In this document: positions 16,329 to 24,663 of the stretch, in pieces
Position numbering within the stretch: position 1 is the first letter of the stretch
Layout: every line of letters begins with the position of its first letter
The notes under the pieces: model-generated
The model's input: the letters and a program-made list of their open reading frames with translations, nothing else
Told to the model about the DNA's origin: nothing
Database searches by the model: none
Origin: VRUE01 sp963819755
Lineage (GTDB): Bacteria; Actinomycetota; Thermoleophilia; Solirubrobacterales; 70-9
Assembly: GCA_963819755.1 (NCBI GenBank)
Contig: CAWFXB010000001.1
Location: 558,001 to 622,000 of the forward strand
Reading direction: 5' to 3'
DNA length: 64,000 bases
Position numbers and translations under genes: made by a program

Positions 16329-16676
16329 GGATTCCTCCTGGAGGTCGGGCGGATGATGAGATAACGAGATGCCGCACACCCTCTCATGGCAACGCCTTCT
16401 GGCCAAAGGTTGCGACCGCGTGGACGGGTCTGCTGCTTGGAGCTTACATAGGCGGTGCCGGCCTGCATCCACCCCGGCGGCGCCCCATCTCGCTCTCCCC
16501 CTTGACCTACCAAGGCGACGGTCGGCGGGAGCGCTCCGCGAGCAGCGATGACGCCGAACCTTGAGCCTCGGGCTCGGTGGGGTCCCGCTTCTCGCGCGGA
16601 GCAGGAGCGCGCGACGTCGCCTGGTTCCCGAGTGGGCCGATTCCGTCGGATGATCGGGTGATAATGGCTATGCACC
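16329..16676. other. 348-base gap between divergent genes
   Basis: Upstream region of the minus-strand secreted protein and of the plus-strand membrane protein. I see the SD of the former at its right edge of translation but no clear terminator, tRNA or recognised riboswitch. Must hold promoters for both. Confidence 0.5.
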
Positions 16677-17117
16677 GTGCCAACCGAAAATGAGAACGAC
16701 CTCGATGTTGAGTTCGCTCGCGAAATGATTCAGATCGCCCGCGATGACGTGCGGCAGGTATATCTGCGTGTTACCGGCGTTCTAGGGCTAGCGGTCATCT
16801 TTGTTACTCAGCTTCCATTTCACCGCCTACTCCAACTTCCGGTCTGGACCCGCTGGACTCTGGCCGCAGGACTCATCGCGGCAGTGACTTCTGCGGCTCT
16901 CTACTTCTACTACCTGTCTAACCTCCACCTCGCTCGGATAGACATGGCGTGCAGCATTCGTGATGGAGAAGCTGCTGAAGTAGATAAGATTTGGGCAGGG
17001 ACGGGCAGCGTATGGAAACGCTGCGGTTGGGCCTTTACGTACGGCGGACGACTTTTGGCGATAAGCGTCGCGCTCTTAGGTGTCACGCTTGCCGTCCTTC
17101 TTGACCTCGTGGGGTGA
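16677..17117 (+). CDS. Small membrane protein, three predicted TM segments
   Basis: 146 residues from GTG 16677. A charged N-terminal helix (LDVEFAREMIQIARDDV) is followed by three hydrophobic segments: VLGLAVIFVTQLPF, WTLAAGLIAAVTSAALYFYYL and LLAISVALLGVTLAVLLDLV. The arrangement of a soluble helix plus two or three TM helices resembles small membrane effectors found beside defence genes, but no family is recognised. Base composition is lower in GC than the core. Confidence 0.6.
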   Translation: MPTENENDLDVEFAREMIQIARDDVRQVYLRVTGVLGLAVIFVTQLPFHRLLQLPVWTRWTLAAGLIAAVTSAALYFYYLSNLHLARIDMACSIRDGEAAEVDKIWAGTGSVWKRCGWAFTYGGRLLAISVALLGVTLAVLLDLVG

Positions 17118-17241
17118 TTCGAAGTGTGAAGGCCGAATTGTGCTCGGATGTCGATGGCGATTGACAGACAGCCAGGCAGCCTTGACGTTGCTGCGCATTG
17201 CGCGAAGCGAGCGCCAATGCGCCGGCGCTCTGCGCTTCGGT

Positions 17242-17760
17242 CTACAAAAGGTGTCCAAGCAGCACGCCGATGATGACGAGAGCTGCTCCCCCGAGAGCAG
17301 ACAGCGCGACGGTCATCGCCGACGATAGCGGAGCACGTTTTGCCGGTCGCGCAACCAGAACCGTGGGTCCGAGGATCACCTGAGAAGGCTCAATATGCAT
17401 TGGCCACGGACGCCGGCGGCCCATAGCGTTGCGAATACGGTCTGGGATTAGTCGTGAAAGCTCGTGGAGACCTGCCATAAGCGCGCCGTATTCGATAATC
17501 ACGCGTCCGACGGTTACAAGGGTGAGGACGATAACCACGCTCCCCCGCTGGATCTCAACGTCGCGAGACAGCTCTACACGCCCATTGAACTGCTCGGCGA
17601 CCAGTCCACTCACCGCAGCAAAGATGTCGTCCTGGAGCCCAAGTTGTTCTTTGAGGTGCTGGTCATCAAACTCCGGGTCGCGGACGACGGTCCGCAGAAC
17701 AGCGACAACCCCGTCAAGCTCAAGCTCGCAGGCCATCGTCAGATAATACGTCCCGGCCAT
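17242..17760 (-). CDS. Unrecognised protein with membrane segments
   Basis: 172 residues. The N-terminal ~60 residues are soluble (LELDGVVAVLRTVVRDPEFDD). A hydrophobic stretch GSVVIVLTLVTVGRVIIEYGALMAGL follows, and the C-terminus is a clear TM helix (TVALSALGGAALVIIGVLL). Convergent with the preceding small membrane protein. No family recognised. Accessory-region base composition. Confidence 0.5.
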   Translation of the reverse strand: MAGTYYLTMACELELDGVVAVLRTVVRDPEFDDQHLKEQLGLQDDIFAAVSGLVAEQFNGRVELSRDVEIQRGSVVIVLTLVTVGRVIIEYGALMAGLHELSRLIPDRIRNAMGRRRPWPMHIEPSQVILGPTVLVARPAKRAPLSSAMTVALSALGGAALVIIGVLLGHLL

Positions 17761-17796
17761 GCCGCAAGGTGCATCAGGTGTGGATACGAGCGAGAA

Positions 17797-18239
17797 CTAA
17801 GTGAATCTACGGGCATCTGTGCTTCTTCCCCGTGTTTTCGCAGAAGCTGGCCCCTTTTCACGCATGGTCACAGTCGCCGGTGGACCGTCATCGCCATCCC
17901 ACTTGCTCAGCAAGCGGTCGACGACCTGACGGTCCAGGAGGCGGATTACCGACAGGGCGAAGGGCCGGGAGCTTGGAGGTCTTCGTCCCTGAGGAGTTCG
18001 GCGAGTTCTGCGCACTCCCGTCTCTCAATCACCCTTTGGGTCTTGCGGTGGGGCTTTGCGCGTTCGCGCGCCGCCTTACTTACCTGGGCTTCTGTATCGA
18101 GCTTGTCGATGCGGTAATCACTCGTGGCGATTAGGTGTTCTAGCCAGATTCGCTCGCTATTGGGACGGGTCGGAGCGTTGAAGATCTGGTCCACGTAGTT
18201 GATTGAGAGTGAGACAAACGTAAAAGGCGATAGGTCCAC
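17797..18239 (-). pseudogene. Possible frameshifted small gene
   Basis: One minus frame (18239 to 17946) starts MDLSPFTFVSLSINYVDQIF and keeps normal protein character to LAELLRDEDLQAPG; the next frame then offers PFALSVIRLLDRQVVDRLLSKW down to about 17797. Joining them by one frame change near 17,960 would give about 140 residues. No homology is recognised; this may be two chance frames. Confidence 0.3.
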
Positions 18240-18335
18240 CGCTCTGCATAGCGAAACCCTAAACGCTCCGGTGGGCCCCCTGCAGGGCGCACAGTAGAGT
18301 CACCGGCTTTACGCGTGAAGCAACAGCGAGAGTAT

Positions 18336-18358
18336 GATTCGAGTCCTTCCCGCCTCAC
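18336..18358 (+). repeat. tRNA-Met 3' end fragment (att-like repeat 4, right boundary)
   Basis: 23 bases matching tRNA-Met 10768-10790 with two mismatches (GATTCGAGT for GGTTCGAGT, and CCTCA for CCCCA). The T-loop and CCTTCCCGCC are kept. It is the last such copy in the window and is taken as the right end of the accessory array. Confidence 0.75.
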
Positions 18359-18581
18359 TATTGCGCGAGCAGATCATCGACGGCTTTGCGGAATGAGGCG
18401 GGATCAATCGCAGGGAAGCGGAAAAGCTCGGGTTCGATTGCTTTGGGTTCAGCTCCTCCTTGAGTCGAGGTATCTCACGCAAGATCTCATCGTGGTCGGG
18501 AATGAGCTTGATGTCGACGTCGATGGTCGTATCTCGCCAGCCATGGAGAACTGCGGTCGCGCCGCCGGTGAGACCGCGCAC
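18358..18581 (-). pseudogene. Nucleotidyltransferase remnant with internal deletion
   Basis: Starts GTG 18581 with MRGLTGGATAVLHGWRDTT and VDIKLIPDHDEILREIP, the N-terminus of a minimal nucleotidyltransferase of the kind common beside toxin-antitoxin genes. At about 18,445 the frame fails; the next frame resumes with IEPELFRFPAIDPASFRKA and ends at a TAG that shares bases with the att fragment at 18,358. The central ~100 residues expected for the family are missing, so this is a deleted, frameshifted remnant. Confidence 0.6.
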
Positions 18582-18808
18582 GCTGCTGCCCGCTCGAAGC
18601 TGACAAGTCGGCGGATCAGTGCGTTGTAGGCGGAGTGGCCTGCGTCGCCTTTCTCACGAGCCAGTAGCGAGTAGAGCTTGTGCTCCGGGGAGGCGATCGT
18701 CTTGGGCAGTTCGATCCCCACCGACCTCAGACGCGGGGCCCCGATCGACACCAGTAGGGGCTCGACGGACTCGCGTCCGTCGTCCAAGTCTGTAACGCCA
18801 GGCTGCAC
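18449..18808 (-). pseudogene. Upstream partner of the decayed nucleotidyltransferase
   Basis: The first ~75 residues (SVGIELPKTIASPEHKLYSL, AYNALIRRLVSFERAAACA) look like a real protein that should end near 18,581, where the nucleotidyltransferase GTG begins, but the frame reads through into out-of-frame sequence to 18,449. Family not recognised. Either a frameshifted fusion with the downstream gene or a gene that lost its stop. Confidence 0.35.
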
Positions 18809-19081
18809 CAGGCAGGGTCCCTAGGTCCGCGAAGGTCATCTCCCGTGAGGGTAGCGACCTATGAGTCGATCGCCAGGCGAGATAGCGGTATTCGTCAATC
18901 GTAGGCTTAGATTCAGTCACGCACCTTCTTGCACTTACTTGTCTGAGTTGCAACCATTCTTGCTTCAGTCAATGCGAGGGGGCGGAAGTTCCGGGCATGC
19001 TCAGCCTCGAAATCGCCGGCCACGGAGCTGCTGAGCCGGCATTTCGTCTTCTCGCACCTTGAAGCCTCTACCGTTGGTGCC

Positions 19082-19411
19082 ATGGCCGACGTTCCCGAGC
19101 TCGACGACTTCGAGTCGCTGGTCGTTGACGCGATCGATCGGTTGCCCGACGAGTTCCAGGAGGTGTTGGCCAAGGTTGCGGTCGTGGTCTCCGAGCTCGG
19201 GGCCGAGGAGCACGCATACGGCCAGTACTTCGGGGACGGCGTCGCGCGCGAACGTTATGAGGACCGGATCGTCATCTACCGCGACACGCTGGAACGCGAC
19301 TTCGGCCACGACCGGGATCTGCTCGCCCGACAGGTCGAGCGGACCTTGCGCCACGAGCTTGCCCACCACCTCGGCTGGGATGAGCGAGGCGTGGGAGGCC
19401 TTGGCCTCTGA
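19082..19411 (+). CDS. Zincin-like metallopeptidase family protein
   Basis: 109 residues from ATG 19082. Matches the small zincin-fold family (PF06262 type) common in Actinomycetota: FESLVVDAIDRLPDEFQE at the N-terminus and the zinc motif LRHELAHHLGWDE (HExxH) near the C-terminus. Proteolytic activity has not been shown for most members. First clearly chromosomal gene after the accessory array. Confidence 0.88.
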   Translation: MADVPELDDFESLVVDAIDRLPDEFQEVLAKVAVVVSELGAEEHAYGQYFGDGVARERYEDRIVIYRDTLERDFGHDRDLLARQVERTLRHELAHHLGWDERGVGGLGL

Positions 19412-19448
19412 CGCGGACAGGGGCTTGCGGCGGGCATATACTCGGCCC

Positions 19449-19823
19449 GTGGAGTCCTCCCGAGCCGAGCCGCTGAGCAAGGAGGGGTTTGCCGCTTTCG
19501 CGCAGCGCGTCGGGGAGGATGCGCCCGTGGTGATGCTGAACCTGCTCGCGTTCAAGCCCGATGGTGGACGCGAGCGGTATGAGGAATACGGCGAGGCCGT
19601 TGCCCCGTCGCTCGAGAAGGCCGGCGGTCGGATCGTCTTCATGGGAGCTCCGGCCCAGGCGCTCCTGGGTGAGGATTCCTGGGACCTGGTGGTCCTCGTC
19701 GAGTACCCCACCCGCCAGGCCTTCCTCGACATGATCGGCTCCGCCGAGTACCAGGCGATCGGGCATCTGCGTACGGAGGCTCTGGTCAGGAGCGAGCTTC
19801 ACCCGATGGATCCGGCTGGTTAA
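19449..19823 (+). CDS. DUF1330 domain protein
   Basis: 124 residues from GTG 19449. Dimeric alpha-beta barrel (ferredoxin-like) fold of the DUF1330 group: VVMLNLLAFKPDGGRERYEEYGEA, DLVVLVEYPTRQAFLDMIGSAEYQ. Members are small cytoplasmic proteins of unknown activity, related to EthD-like proteins. The C-terminus overlaps by four bases the end of the convergent phzF gene. Confidence 0.85.
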   Translation: MESSRAEPLSKEGFAAFAQRVGEDAPVVMLNLLAFKPDGGRERYEEYGEAVAPSLEKAGGRIVFMGAPAQALLGEDSWDLVVLVEYPTRQAFLDMIGSAEYQAIGHLRTEALVRSELHPMDPAG

Positions 19824-20488
19824 CCGGCGAGTTTCACCTCGTCGAGGACGACCTTGCCGCCGACCTCGATCCGCCCATCGGCGAACGGCCGGCAGAGCAG
19901 GACCGAGCCGTGGCCCTGGTGGATCGTGATCGGCCGGTCCAGTTGGGCGCAGAGGGCGATCGCGGCGGAACCCGTCGCCTCGTCCTCGGCGATCCCGGCT
20001 TCGGGGACGAAAGAGCGGGCGCGGATCGTTCCCGCCGCGTCGTCGATCCAGGCCCAGGCGTAGGAATTGACCTCTTGCGCAGAGGCGCACAGGCCTCGCA
20101 CCTCGGCCGGCGAGCCCAGCTGGCGGTACTCGAACCGAGGTGCCCACTCCGGCTTTGCCGCGACGTAAGTCATGTCGCCGGCGTAGCGCACCCCAACCTT
20201 TCCCGCCGGTGGTCGCAACGCCTCCACCGGCGCTCCCTCTCTTGCCAGCAGCCAGGCGGCGCCTACCGTCGGGTGACCGGCGAAGGGAAGCTCGACCCGC
20301 GGCGTGTAGATGCGGAGCCGCCCGGCGGCAGGGTCGTCGACGAAGACGGTCTCGCTGAACCCCAGCTCCGCCGCGACGCTCTGCCGGTCGGGCTCCGCCA
20401 CCTGCTCTCCCCCGAGAAAGACGCCGAGCGGGTTGCCCCACTCGTCCTCCTCGTTGACGAAGACGCGAAGGACATGCAGGGCGGGCAC
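19820..20488 (-). CDS. PhzF-family isomerase/epimerase
   Basis: 222 residues, GTG start. PhzF fold markers: GNPLGVFL, GFSETVFV with the catalytic Glu, ELPFAGHPTVGAAWLL between the lobes, and EDEATGSAAI in the second lobe. PhzF isomerises a dihydroxyanthranilate in phenazine synthesis, but most genomic homologues act on unknown substrates (diaminopimelate-epimerase-like fold). It is shorter than the usual 260-300. No phenazine genes are near, so the phenazine role is unlikely. Confidence 0.87.
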   Translation of the reverse strand: MPALHVLRVFVNEEDEWGNPLGVFLGGEQVAEPDRQSVAAELGFSETVFVDDPAAGRLRIYTPRVELPFAGHPTVGAAWLLAREGAPVEALRPPAGKVGVRYAGDMTYVAAKPEWAPRFEYRQLGSPAEVRGLCASAQEVNSYAWAWIDDAAGTIRARSFVPEAGIAEDEATGSAAIALCAQLDRPITIHQGHGSVLLCRPFADGRIEVGGKVVLDEVKLAG

Positions 20489-20552
20489 CGATCGATCTTA
20501 GGTGCGAATATCGCTTCTGCTTCGTGTCGGTTCACCAACGAGAGGAGTCGAA

Positions 20553-20972
20553 GTGTCGGATCAAGGTCTGAAGCAACGCTGGGGGCGGCGCGCTCCAGCG
20601 TTCCTGGCTGCCCTGTCGATCGGGGTTGCCAGCATCGCTTGGGCGGGTTGCGGCGGGAGCAGCGGCAGCAGCAGCGACACCAGCACTGGCGAAGTCCAAG
20701 AACGGGTCGAAAAGGCCGCCGAAGAAGCGAAGCAGGGACTTGAAAAGGGCTCCGAAGAAGTGAAGAAGGGCTTCGAAAAGGCTGAAAAGGAAGCGAAGCA
20801 GGGCGTCAGCCAGGGAGCCCAGCAAGCGCAGAACGGAGTCCAGAAAGGCTCTCAGGAAGCACAGCAGGGGATCGAAAGGGCCAAGCGGGAAGCGCAGAAG
20901 GGGATCGAAAAGGGCAAGGAAGAGGCCCAGAAGGGGATCGAAGAAGCCGAAAAGTACAGCGGTGGCTACTAG
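20553..20972 (+). CDS. Lipoprotein with amphipathic 11-residue repeats
   Basis: 139 residues from GTG 20553 with a GAGGAG SD. Signal peptide ending in a lipobox (IAWAGC), Ser/Gly linker, then about 100 residues of tandem helices of the pattern EEAKQGLEKGSEEVKKG and REAQKGIEKGKEEAQ. The 11-residue periodicity is like apolipoprotein, LEA or YtxH helices. Probably a membrane-anchored helical protein binding lipid, wall or protecting under dehydration; function not known. The repeats are unusually A-rich and GAA/AAG-rich compared with neighbours. Confidence 0.75.
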   Translation: MSDQGLKQRWGRRAPAFLAALSIGVASIAWAGCGGSSGSSSDTSTGEVQERVEKAAEEAKQGLEKGSEEVKKGFEKAEKEAKQGVSQGAQQAQNGVQKGSQEAQQGIERAKREAQKGIEKGKEEAQKGIEEAEKYSGGY

Positions 20973-20975
20973 CCC

Positions 20976-22205
20976 CTAGACGTGCGCCACGGCCGGGGCC
21001 GCCTCTTCGGCGAGGTCCACGGCCAGGGCCTCGACGACGCGTGGGTCGAACTGGCTGCCGGAGTTACGGCGCAGCTCGGCCAGCGCTTCGCCGGGGCCCA
21101 CCGGCTCCCGGTAGGGGCGCCGCTCGGTCATCGCGGCAAAGGCGACCGAGGTGGCGATCACCCGTGCGCCGAGCGGGATCGACTCGCCCGCCAGCCCGTC
21201 CGGGTAGCCACTGCCGTCGAAGTGCTCGGCGCTGGAGCGAACCAGGCGAGCGACCGAAGCAAGCCCGGGTGCCGCGGCGACGATCCTCGCGCCCTCTGCC
21301 GTGTGGCTGCGCACGATCGCCCGCTCGACTTCGTCAAGCGCCTCCTTTTCGAGCACCGACTCCGGTACCGCGAGCAGGCCGACGTCCTGAAGCTCGGCGG
21401 CGAGAGCTACGTCGTCGATTTCCTCGCGGTCCATCCCCAGGCGGCGGCCGAGCGCGATCGCGCGGTAGGCGACGACGCGCAGATGATCGCGCAGGTCCGG
21501 CCGCCTGGCGCTCAGCGCCGCGATCAGCACGGCGTGTGCCTGCCGCCGCGCGGAGCGGTGCTGGCGCTGCTTGTGGGCGGCGAGCCGCTGGCCGGCGATG
21601 CGCAGCGCAAGCTCCGCGTCCTGGGCCTCGCTGGGGATGGCCACCTCGCCGTAGGTCGTTCCCAGCGACATGCCGCTGTCGTCCCCTCGCAGCGACGCCG
21701 TCGCGGCCAGCACCATCTCGCCCAGTTGGCTGCTGCTGGCCGGAGCGAAAACGGCAAAGCGACCGCCGTCGCTGCGATAGGCCGTGCCCCCGAGCGGTGC
21801 CACCGAGGAAACCAGATTGACCGCGAAGTTGCGCAGCAGCGCGTCGCCGGCGGCGAAGCCGAAGCGATCGTTGTAGGCCTGCAGCCCTTCGAGCTCGAAC
21901 AGGACCAGGACGTGGTTGCCCGCTTCGATCCCGATCCTGAATTCGATGTCCGCCTTCAGCTTCTCCCGGTTTTCCAGGCCGGTGATCTGGTCGCTGCGGG
22001 CGCTCTCCTCGTGCCACTCCAGCACCGTCGACTGTTTGAGCAGCGTGTCGATCGTCCGCGCGAAGATCGCCACGATGAGCCCCAGGGTCAGCCAGAAGAC
22101 GAGCGGGGGCACACGCTGGTTGAGATGGTCGTAGACGAGCAGCACGATCGCCACCACCGCGAAGAGGGTGGGCCCGACGGCCGGTCTCCAACCAAGCGAT
22201 CGCAC
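20976..22205 (-). CDS. Membrane-anchored degenerate GGDEF / HD-GYP protein
   Basis: 409 residues from GTG 22205 (a longer frame would overlap the gene upstream). Two N-terminal TM helices (TLFAVVAIVLLVYDHL, PPLVFWLTLGLIVAIFA), then a GGDEF fold (DQITGLENREKLKADI, YNDRFGFAAGDALL) whose signature is changed to SDGGRFAVF, and an HD-GYP fold ending HFDGSGYPDGLAGESIP. The HD pair is QD (ELQDVGLLAVP), the HH before DGSGYP is SA, and the later catalytic Asp is lost (ATSVAFAAM). It is unlikely to make or degrade c-di-GMP; a sensory or binding role is inferred. Confidence 0.85.
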   Translation of the reverse strand: MRSLGWRPAVGPTLFAVVAIVLLVYDHLNQRVPPLVFWLTLGLIVAIFARTIDTLLKQSTVLEWHEESARSDQITGLENREKLKADIEFRIGIEAGNHVLVLFELEGLQAYNDRFGFAAGDALLRNFAVNLVSSVAPLGGTAYRSDGGRFAVFAPASSSQLGEMVLAATASLRGDDSGMSLGTTYGEVAIPSEAQDAELALRIAGQRLAAHKQRQHRSARRQAHAVLIAALSARRPDLRDHLRVVAYRAIALGRRLGMDREEIDDVALAAELQDVGLLAVPESVLEKEALDEVERAIVRSHTAEGARIVAAAPGLASVARLVRSSAEHFDGSGYPDGLAGESIPLGARVIATSVAFAAMTERRPYREPVGPGEALAELRRNSGSQFDPRVVEALAVDLAEEAAPAVAHV

Positions 22206-22273
22206 GACGCCCGTATCGGCATATCTGGCCTTGAAGGTCAGCCCTGCGGACGATTGATCGAAAGCTTGCGCGT

Positions 22274-23050
22274 CTAGCGAACGGTGCAGTTTCGGGTCAG
22301 CGTGGTGACGATCTGCTGCCCACCCGCAAAGGAAAACGTTCCCCGGGTGAAGGAGAAGATCGCTCCCGGAAAGCCCGAGGGAGCGGCGCAACGGGCGCTG
22401 AGGAAGCTGTAGCTCTTACCGCGGTACTGGTACCTGCGGCTGAAGACAAGCGATACGTGGGTGACATAGCCCAGGTCCGATGCGAGGCGGGGGATTTTCG
22501 CCGAAAGCACGGTGCCGAACTTGCCTTTGGCGGGGTGTCGGATCGTGAAGACGAGCACCACGGTCACCTCCGCCGGGCTGGAGCCGTGGATGTGCAGCAG
22601 GATCGCAGGATGTCCGTGCGAGCGGCTGTTGAAGGCGAGCATCTGGCCGTGCACCGGGAACGGTGCTCGGTTCGGGAACTGGACGTTGGCGACGAACTGG
22701 CCGCGGCCGACCAGGGCGGGACCGCAGCGTTCGAGGGCGACCTGGGTATTGGTCGACTCGAGCAACCCCGGATTGCAGGTGGGCAGGCCGATGGTGGAGA
22801 TTCGGCCGTAGCGGTTCACCTCGAACGAGATCTGGCGAAGCTGCGGCGGTCGCATCCCGTTCGCGGTTTTGATCGAGGTATCGAGGTTGACGGTGACCGG
22901 CACATCACGGTCGCGTGGCAGCGAGTGGGGGTTGAACCCCCCGCCGAAGCTGACGAACAGGCCATTTTCGCCGGCGAGCTCCGCACGGGCGATTGCGGCG
23001 CCGAAGAGCGCCGTGGCAAGCAGCAGCCCTATGACAGCGATGCGCTTCAT
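22274..23050 (-). CDS. Secreted protein of unknown function
   Basis: 258 residues from ATG 23050. Cleavable signal peptide (MKRIAVIGLLLATALFGAAIARA). The mature part is beta-rich with GLFVSFGGGFNPHSLPRD, a run of PVTVNLD and FEVNRYGRIST, and paired cysteines (PTCNPGLL, ALERCG, ARCAAP, RNCTV). Proteins like this recur in Thermoleophilia genomes; none has a known role to my knowledge. Likely periplasm or cell-surface. Confidence 0.75.
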   Translation of the reverse strand: MKRIAVIGLLLATALFGAAIARAELAGENGLFVSFGGGFNPHSLPRDRDVPVTVNLDTSIKTANGMRPPQLRQISFEVNRYGRISTIGLPTCNPGLLESTNTQVALERCGPALVGRGQFVANVQFPNRAPFPVHGQMLAFNSRSHGHPAILLHIHGSSPAEVTVVLVFTIRHPAKGKFGTVLSAKIPRLASDLGYVTHVSLVFSRRYQYRGKSYSFLSARCAAPSGFPGAIFSFTRGTFSFAGGQQIVTTLTRNCTVR

Positions 23051-23148
23051 CCCACCTCTATGAGGAATTCTATTCCCGGGACCTAGTTTGGCCCGCGGTG
23101 GTTGGGTTAAGAAGGTTTTGCTGCGGTGGCGGGGGTTACAGTCCCGCG

Positions 23149-24663
23149 ATGGAGCCGAGCGGACGCTGGATCGAGCTGTCCGAGGGGGACGAGTTTGCCG
23201 GCTACCGGATCGAGCGGAGACTCGGGCGCGGTGGCATGGGCATCCTCTACCTGGCGATCGAGCCGGGGCTGGAGCGACGCGTGGCGCTGAAGCTGATCGC
23301 GCCGGAGGCGGCGGCCGACGAGGTCTTCGCCCGTCGTTTCGCGGAGGAGTCGAAGATCGCTGCCTCGATCGAGCACCCCAACGTGGTGCCGATCTACGCG
23401 GCGGGAGAGGAGGACGGCGTCCCTTACATCGCAATGCGCTACGTCTCGGGCTCCGACCTCGGTCGCAGGCTGGCGCGTGAAGGCCAGCTCGAGCCGGCAG
23501 CCGCGGTGGCGCTGATCGCCCAGGTCGGCAGCGGCCTCGATGCGATCCACGCCGCCGGCCTGGTCCACCGTGACGTCAAGCCCGCCAACGTGCTGCTCGG
23601 CGAGACCGACGGCGATGACCACGCCTACATCACCGACTTCGGCGTCGCCCGCAACGTCTCGACCGAGTCAGGCCTGACCCAGACGGGGCGCTTCGTCGGC
23701 ACCCTCGACTACGTCGCGCCGGAGCAGATCTCAGGCGCCGCGGTCGATGCGCGCGCCGACGTGTACGCGCTCGGCTGCCTGCTCTTCAAACTGCTGACCG
23801 GCGAGGTGCCCTACCCGCGCGACGGCGAGGCCGCGCGCCTCTACGCTCATCTCAACGACCCGCCCCCGGCACCCTCACTGTACGCGACCGCGGTGCCTAT
23901 GGCGCTCGACGACGTCGCGATCCGTGCGATGTCGAAGGCCCCCGAGGATCGCTACCCCTCTGCCGGCGACCTCGGCCGGGCCGCGGTGGCCGCTTTGAGC
24001 GGATCGCAGCCCGACCTTCCCGAGCGCACGGTTGCGACCGGGGCGGCGGCGACGCGAACGGCGGCGACGATCGCGATCGAGCCGCAGGGCAGCCCTGACG
24101 GACGCAAACGCACCTGGTTGGCGCTAGCGGGCGGATTGGCAGCCGTTGCCGTGATAGTCGCCGTCGTGCTCGCCCTTGGAAGTGGGGGAGGGGGAGGCGG
24201 CGCTCTGGACGAGGCGTTACGCGCTGCCCGGGCGGCGTCCAAGCAAGGCGCGCACAAACGATCGGCACCACCGTTGTCGAAGACCGAGCTGATCGCCAAG
24301 GCCGACGCGATCTGCGCCGACAGCCAGAGCTCCTTCGAAGAAGTCAGGGCGGAGTTCCCCGAAGCGAAAAGCGAGGAAGCGCCCGACGTTGGCTACTCCG
24401 AAGCCCTGGTCGGCATCTCGACCCCGGCCGTGAAGCGCTTCACGGCCCTCAACCCGCCGCCGAGCGTGCGCCGGTCCTACGAGAAATACGTACAGGCGCA
24501 ACAGCGGGTCCACAGGTACGACGTGCAGGCCTTGCTGGCGGCGCGCTCAGAACACACGAGCGAATACCTGGCCGCCCGTGAACGCCGCGACAACGGGCAA
24601 CGGGAACGCTACGAGCTCGCCCGGGAGATCGGCCTGAAGACCTGCAGCCCCAGCCCGGGCTAG
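23149..24663 (+). CDS. Membrane Ser/Thr protein kinase (Hanks type)
   Basis: 504 residues from ATG 23149. Kinase domain about 18-285: Gly loop LGRGGMGILYLA, VALKLI with the ATP Lys (about 48), catalytic HRDVKPANVLL, metal DFG (TDFGVARN), activation segment GTLDYVAPEQ with the APE equivalent. A linker leads to one TM helix (WLALAGGLAAVAVIVAVVLALG) and an extracellular domain with two conserved-looking Cys (DAICADSQSSF, LKTCSPSPG). No PASTA repeats, so not the cell-wall PknB itself. Senses an unknown external cue. Confidence 0.93.
   Translation: MEPSGRWIELSEGDEFAGYRIERRLGRGGMGILYLAIEPGLERRVALKLIAPEAAADEVFARRFAEESKIAASIEHPNVVPIYAAGEEDGVPYIAMRYVSGSDLGRRLAREGQLEPAAAVALIAQVGSGLDAIHAAGLVHRDVKPANVLLGETDGDDHAYITDFGVARNVSTESGLTQTGRFVGTLDYVAPEQISGAAVDARADVYALGCLLFKLLTGEVPYPRDGEAARLYAHLNDPPPAPSLYATAVPMALDDVAIRAMSKAPEDRYPSAGDLGRAAVAALSGSQPDLPERTVATGAAATRTAATIAIEPQGSPDGRKRTWLALAGGLAAVAVIVAVVLALGSGGGGGGALDEALRAARAASKQGAHKRSAPPLSKTELIAKADAICADSQSSFEEVRAEFPEAKSEEAPDVGYSEALVGISTPAVKRFTALNPPPSVRRSYEKYVQAQQRVHRYDVQALLAARSEHTSEYLAARERRDNGQRERYELAREIGLKTCSPSPG

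Noticed and set aside
16329..16676. Riboswitch upstream of the secreted protein (c-di-GMP or c-di-AMP type)
   Set aside because: Some short similar strings but no full conserved core in order on either strand.
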